The translations under genes were made by a program, and so were the position numbers. From positions 1 through 64,000 of the forward strand of contig JANQRB010000021.1 of assembly GCA_028284775.1 (NCBI GenBank): a stretch of 64,000 nucleotides of DNA, read 5' to 3'. The stretch comes from Candidatus Kapaibacterium sp. (GTDB lineage Bacteria; Bacteroidota; Ignavibacteria; Kapaibacteriales; UBA7675). Positions 61,838-64,000 of the stretch are shown here, one piece after another. Each line of letters begins with the position of its first letter. The stretch's first letter is position 1. The notes beneath the pieces are model-generated. The model had not been told where the DNA came from and made no database searches. It saw only the letters and a program-made list of their open reading frames with translations.

Positions 61838-62232
61838 ACATCCTGCACGGTCACATAGATTCACTGACATCGAGCGGCAGTCTGACGCTGGTCCATGTTA
61901 ACGTGCGGCAGACCCGTTTATCCGCCATCGTGATTGACCGGCCGGATACCGCGCCGTATCTGAAGCTCGGCAATTCCGTCACGGTACTTTTCAAAGAAAC
62001 CGAAGTAGTCGTTGGCCGGGGAACAGAGCATTTCGTGAGCCTGCAAAACAAGCTGCCCGGCAGCGTGGAATCCATCGCAAAAGGCGAGCTGCTCAGCAGG
62101 CTCGTTCTGGCAACTGCAGTCGGCAAGGTCGTTTCCGTCATAACCACTAATGCTCTGCGGCAGTTGGCGCTTGAACCGGGCTCCGCGATTACGGCGATGA
62201 TTAAAACCAATGAAATGATGCTGTCGGAATGA
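61834..62232 (+). CDS. Stand-alone Mop (molybdate-binding, TOBE-type) protein
   Basis: 132 residues from the ATG at 61834, which overlaps the modA stop. Two Mop/TOBE units are visible: LHGHIDSLTSSGSLTLVHVNVRQTRLSAIVID...LGNSVTVLFKETEVVV, and LPGSVESIAKGELLSRLVLATAVGKVVSVITT...LEPGSAITAMIKTNEMML. The family binds molybdate, either as storage (molbindin) or as the sensing half of ModE. There is no HTH, so it is not a ModE repressor. Lying between modA and modB suggests storage or handover after import. Overlaps modB by 4 bases. Confidence 0.85.
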   Translation: MNILHGHIDSLTSSGSLTLVHVNVRQTRLSAIVIDRPDTAPYLKLGNSVTVLFKETEVVVGRGTEHFVSLQNKLPGSVESIAKGELLSRLVLATAVGKVVSVITTNALRQLALEPGSAITAMIKTNEMMLSE

Positions 62233-62903
62233 TCGATTGGGAACCGCTCGTCCTGACCTTTAAGTTAGCTGCGACGACGACCGTTGTGCTGCTGATCATT
62301 GCCGTGCCGCTCGCCCGGTGGCTGGCCTACACGCGGTCACGGATCAGGCCGATCCTCGAAACGCTCGTCAGCATGCCGCTGGTGCTCCCGCCGACGGTGC
62401 TCGGCTTTTACCTGTTAATAGCCTTCAGCCCTTCGAATGCCTTCGGCGGCTGGCTGCAGGATTGGTTGGGGCTGCGGCTGATCTTTTCCTTCGAAGGACT
62501 GGTGCTGGCCTCGCTTATCTACAGCATGCCCTTTATGGTTCACCCGCTGCAGTCGGGCTTCGCGAGTCTCTCGCCTTCGCTGCAGGAAGCGGCCTATGTC
62601 CTGGGCAAGTCGAAGACCGCTACGCTGTTTAAGGTCTTGCTGCCCAATATGAAATCTTCGCTGTTGAGCGCCGTCGTACTGGCTTTTGCGCATACGATCG
62701 GCGAATTCGGCGTGGTGCTCATGATCGGCGGCAACATACCCGGCCAGACCAGGGTAGCCTCGATTGCCATCTATGACGAAGTCGAAGCGCTGAACTATGC
62801 TGCAGCCAATACCTACGCGCTGATTCTCTTCGTCCTGACTTTCATTATGCTGCTCGGCGTGTATCTGTTTAATGGCGGTTATCTGCAACGCTTGCGCCAA
62901 TGA
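62229..62903 (+). CDS. modB: Molybdate ABC transporter permease
   Basis: 224 residues, five or six membrane helices. VLLIIAVPLARWLAYTRSR, LETLVSMPLVLPPTVLGFYLLIAFSP and the EAA-type loop PSLQEAAYVLGKSKTATLFKVLLPNMKSS then AFAHTIGEFGVVLMIGGNIPGQTRVASIAIYDEVE. It forms the channel of the importer. Length is normal for ModB. Starts and stops overlap both neighbours by 4 bases. Confidence 0.95.
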   Translation: MIDWEPLVLTFKLAATTTVVLLIIAVPLARWLAYTRSRIRPILETLVSMPLVLPPTVLGFYLLIAFSPSNAFGGWLQDWLGLRLIFSFEGLVLASLIYSMPFMVHPLQSGFASLSPSLQEAAYVLGKSKTATLFKVLLPNMKSSLLSAVVLAFAHTIGEFGVVLMIGGNIPGQTRVASIAIYDEVEALNYAAANTYALILFVLTFIMLLGVYLFNGGYLQRLRQ

Positions 62904-63808
62904 TCGAGCTGGCCTTCCATAAAACACTTCACTCCGCAGACGGTACGATGCCGCTGCGCGTTGACCTGCGTATTAAACAGGGCAGCTTTGCCTGTCTCTA
63001 CGGCAAGTCCGGCGCGGGTAAAACCTCATTTGCCCGCATCGTTGCGGGCTTGCTGGCCGCCGAAGCCGGCCGCATCAGGGTGAATGGCGCAACCTGGTAC
63101 GACAGCGAGGCCGGAATCGAGCTGCGGCCGCAGCAGCGGAGTGTCGGCTTTGTGTTCCAGGACTATGCCCTGTTTCCCAATATGACCGTCGAGGAAAACC
63201 TGAGCTTTGCCCTGCGGCGCGGGCAGGATGCGGGCATCGTTCGGGACCTGATCGAGCTGATCGAGCTGGGTGGTCTGCGGGATCGTCGCCCCGCCATGCT
63301 CTCCGGCGGCCAGCGGCAGCGCGTGGCGCTGGCGCGCGCCCTGGTGCAAACGCCCGCGCTCCTGCTGCTGGACGAGCCCCTTGCCGCCCTGGACGCGGCC
63401 ATGCGAGCCAGGCTGCAGCAGTATATTCTGCGGGTGCATCGTGAATACAGGCTGAGTACGATTCTGATCAGTCACGACGTATCGGACATCCTGAAGATGG
63501 CGGACACGCTGCTGCACCTCGAACATGGCGGGATTGTCTGGCAGGGTCCCCCGGCGAAGTATTTCGGTCGCAGCAGCCTCAGCGGCAAGTTTCAGTTCAG
63601 CGGCGAGCTGATCGCGATCGAGGCGCAGGATGTGGTCTTTATTCTCAGCATTTTAATCGGCGGCAATGTCGTTAAGGTTGTCGCGGACGAAAGCGAAGTA
63701 AAGGCGCTGCGCATCGGCGACAGGCTGCTGGTGGCGTCGAAAGCATTTAACCCGATCATCCGGAAAATCGATGTAAATCCGGACGATGAACGTATTCCGC
63801 GATCCTAG
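62900..63808 (+). CDS. modC: Molybdate ABC transporter ATP-binding protein
   Basis: 302 residues. Walker A is GKSGAGKT (35-42). The Q-loop is in FVFQDYALFPNMTVEEN. The signature is LSGGQRQRVALARAL, and Walker B is LLLLDEPLAALD. The H-loop His is in ISHDVSDILKMADTLLHLEHG. The last 75 residues form a regulatory/TOBE-like part (FSGELIAIEAQDVVFILSIL...LRIGDRLLVASKAFN), shorter than the double domain of E. coli ModC. The Mop protein two genes upstream may supply the rest. Overlaps modB by 4 bases. Confidence 0.94.
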   Translation: MIELAFHKTLHSADGTMPLRVDLRIKQGSFACLYGKSGAGKTSFARIVAGLLAAEAGRIRVNGATWYDSEAGIELRPQQRSVGFVFQDYALFPNMTVEENLSFALRRGQDAGIVRDLIELIELGGLRDRRPAMLSGGQRQRVALARALVQTPALLLLDEPLAALDAAMRARLQQYILRVHREYRLSTILISHDVSDILKMADTLLHLEHGGIVWQGPPAKYFGRSSLSGKFQFSGELIAIEAQDVVFILSILIGGNVVKVVADESEVKALRIGDRLLVASKAFNPIIRKIDVNPDDERIPRS

Positions 63809-63821
63809 CTCTCGGTCAATA

Positions 63822-64000
63822 ATGATGATAAAGCCGGCATACCTTGACTCCCGCTTGCTGAAGTATTGCTTACTGTTCGCACTAGGTTTGCTGTGCTCCT
63901 GCAGCCGCAATGAAATGAAACAACAGGAAGAGGCCCAACAACAGCAGACGTCGAAACGAGCAAGGTCAGCGATCCGAGCAATTCCCGACGACAGCCTTCA
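63822..64000 (+). CDS. Lipoprotein of unknown function, 3' end outside window
   Basis: ATG at 63822 (a second ATG follows directly). The first 33 residues form a lipoprotein signal: basic and polar start, LKYCLLFALGLLCSC with lipobox LLCS-C or GLLC, then SRNEMKQQEEAQQQQTSKR. The rest is Gln-rich and then leaves the window. It starts 14 bases after modC, so it could belong to the same transcript. No family can be assigned from the visible 59 residues. Confidence 0.6.
   Translation, partial: MMIKPAYLDSRLLKYCLLFALGLLCSCSRNEMKQQEEAQQQQTSKRARSAIRAIPDDSL

Overview
The window looks like a chromosomal segment of a Bacteroidota bacterium. At least four proteins end in a Por/type IX secretion (T9SS) sorting domain. 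Other pointers are an SpvB/FG-GAP/RHS giant with a small T9SS partner, a TPR-like protein with the phylum-typical SKQEKRYFKL opening, gliding-type Ig-like repeats and PKD, and a Bacteroidota-like -33/-7 promoter candidate. Saprospiria or a relative is my guess, held weakly. Respiratory nitrate reduction shows it can respire without oxygen.

Layout. 1-3.4 kb: the end of a choloylglycine-hydrolase-family gene, a DUF1428 gene and long gene-free stretches. 3.4-11.8 kb: a 2606-residue SpvB/FG-GAP/RHS protein with an unrecognised C-terminal domain, a small T9SS partner and a strong terminator. 12.1-14.2 kb: a MarR / DJ-1-like / SnoaL-like operon. 14.4-15.2 kb: a decayed Ig-like gene fragment and two copies of a roughly 170-bp inverted-repeat element. 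15.4-23.6 kb: large secreted proteins (BNR/FN3/T9SS, OmpA-like, eight-repeat Ig-like/T9SS).

24.2-42.6 kb is the functional core, all on the minus strand. An Rrf2 regulator and an IscA-like protein precede a diheme cytochrome c and narGHJI, then two nitrate/nitrite porters of different subtypes. After a gap holding another 170-bp element and an attenuator-like RNA leader come a carboxymuconolactone-decarboxylase-like gene, a single short CHR transporter, moaA, moaC, moaD, moaE, moeA, mobA and a TPR gene. A molybdate uptake operon (modA, a stand-alone Mop protein, modB, modC, all start/stop overlapping) lies on the plus strand at 61.1-63.8 kb. Together these supply molybdate uptake, molybdopterin synthesis, the molybdoenzyme, its electron donor and substrate transport.

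43.6-54.1 kb is accessory: a class 3 lipase, several unrecognised proteins, and a minus-strand module made of a helical protein, an SdpA-like membrane protein, a possible 53-residue precursor peptide and an HTTM (vitamin K-dependent carboxylase-like) membrane protein. I regard this module and the moa leader as the two best candidates for something undescribed. 54.6-61 kb holds housekeeping genes (MDR oxidoreductase, DUF1801, aquaporin Z, pyrE-like, VOC) plus a Crp/Fnr pseudogene and palindromic repeats. I saw no rRNA, tRNA, CRISPR array or intact transposase.
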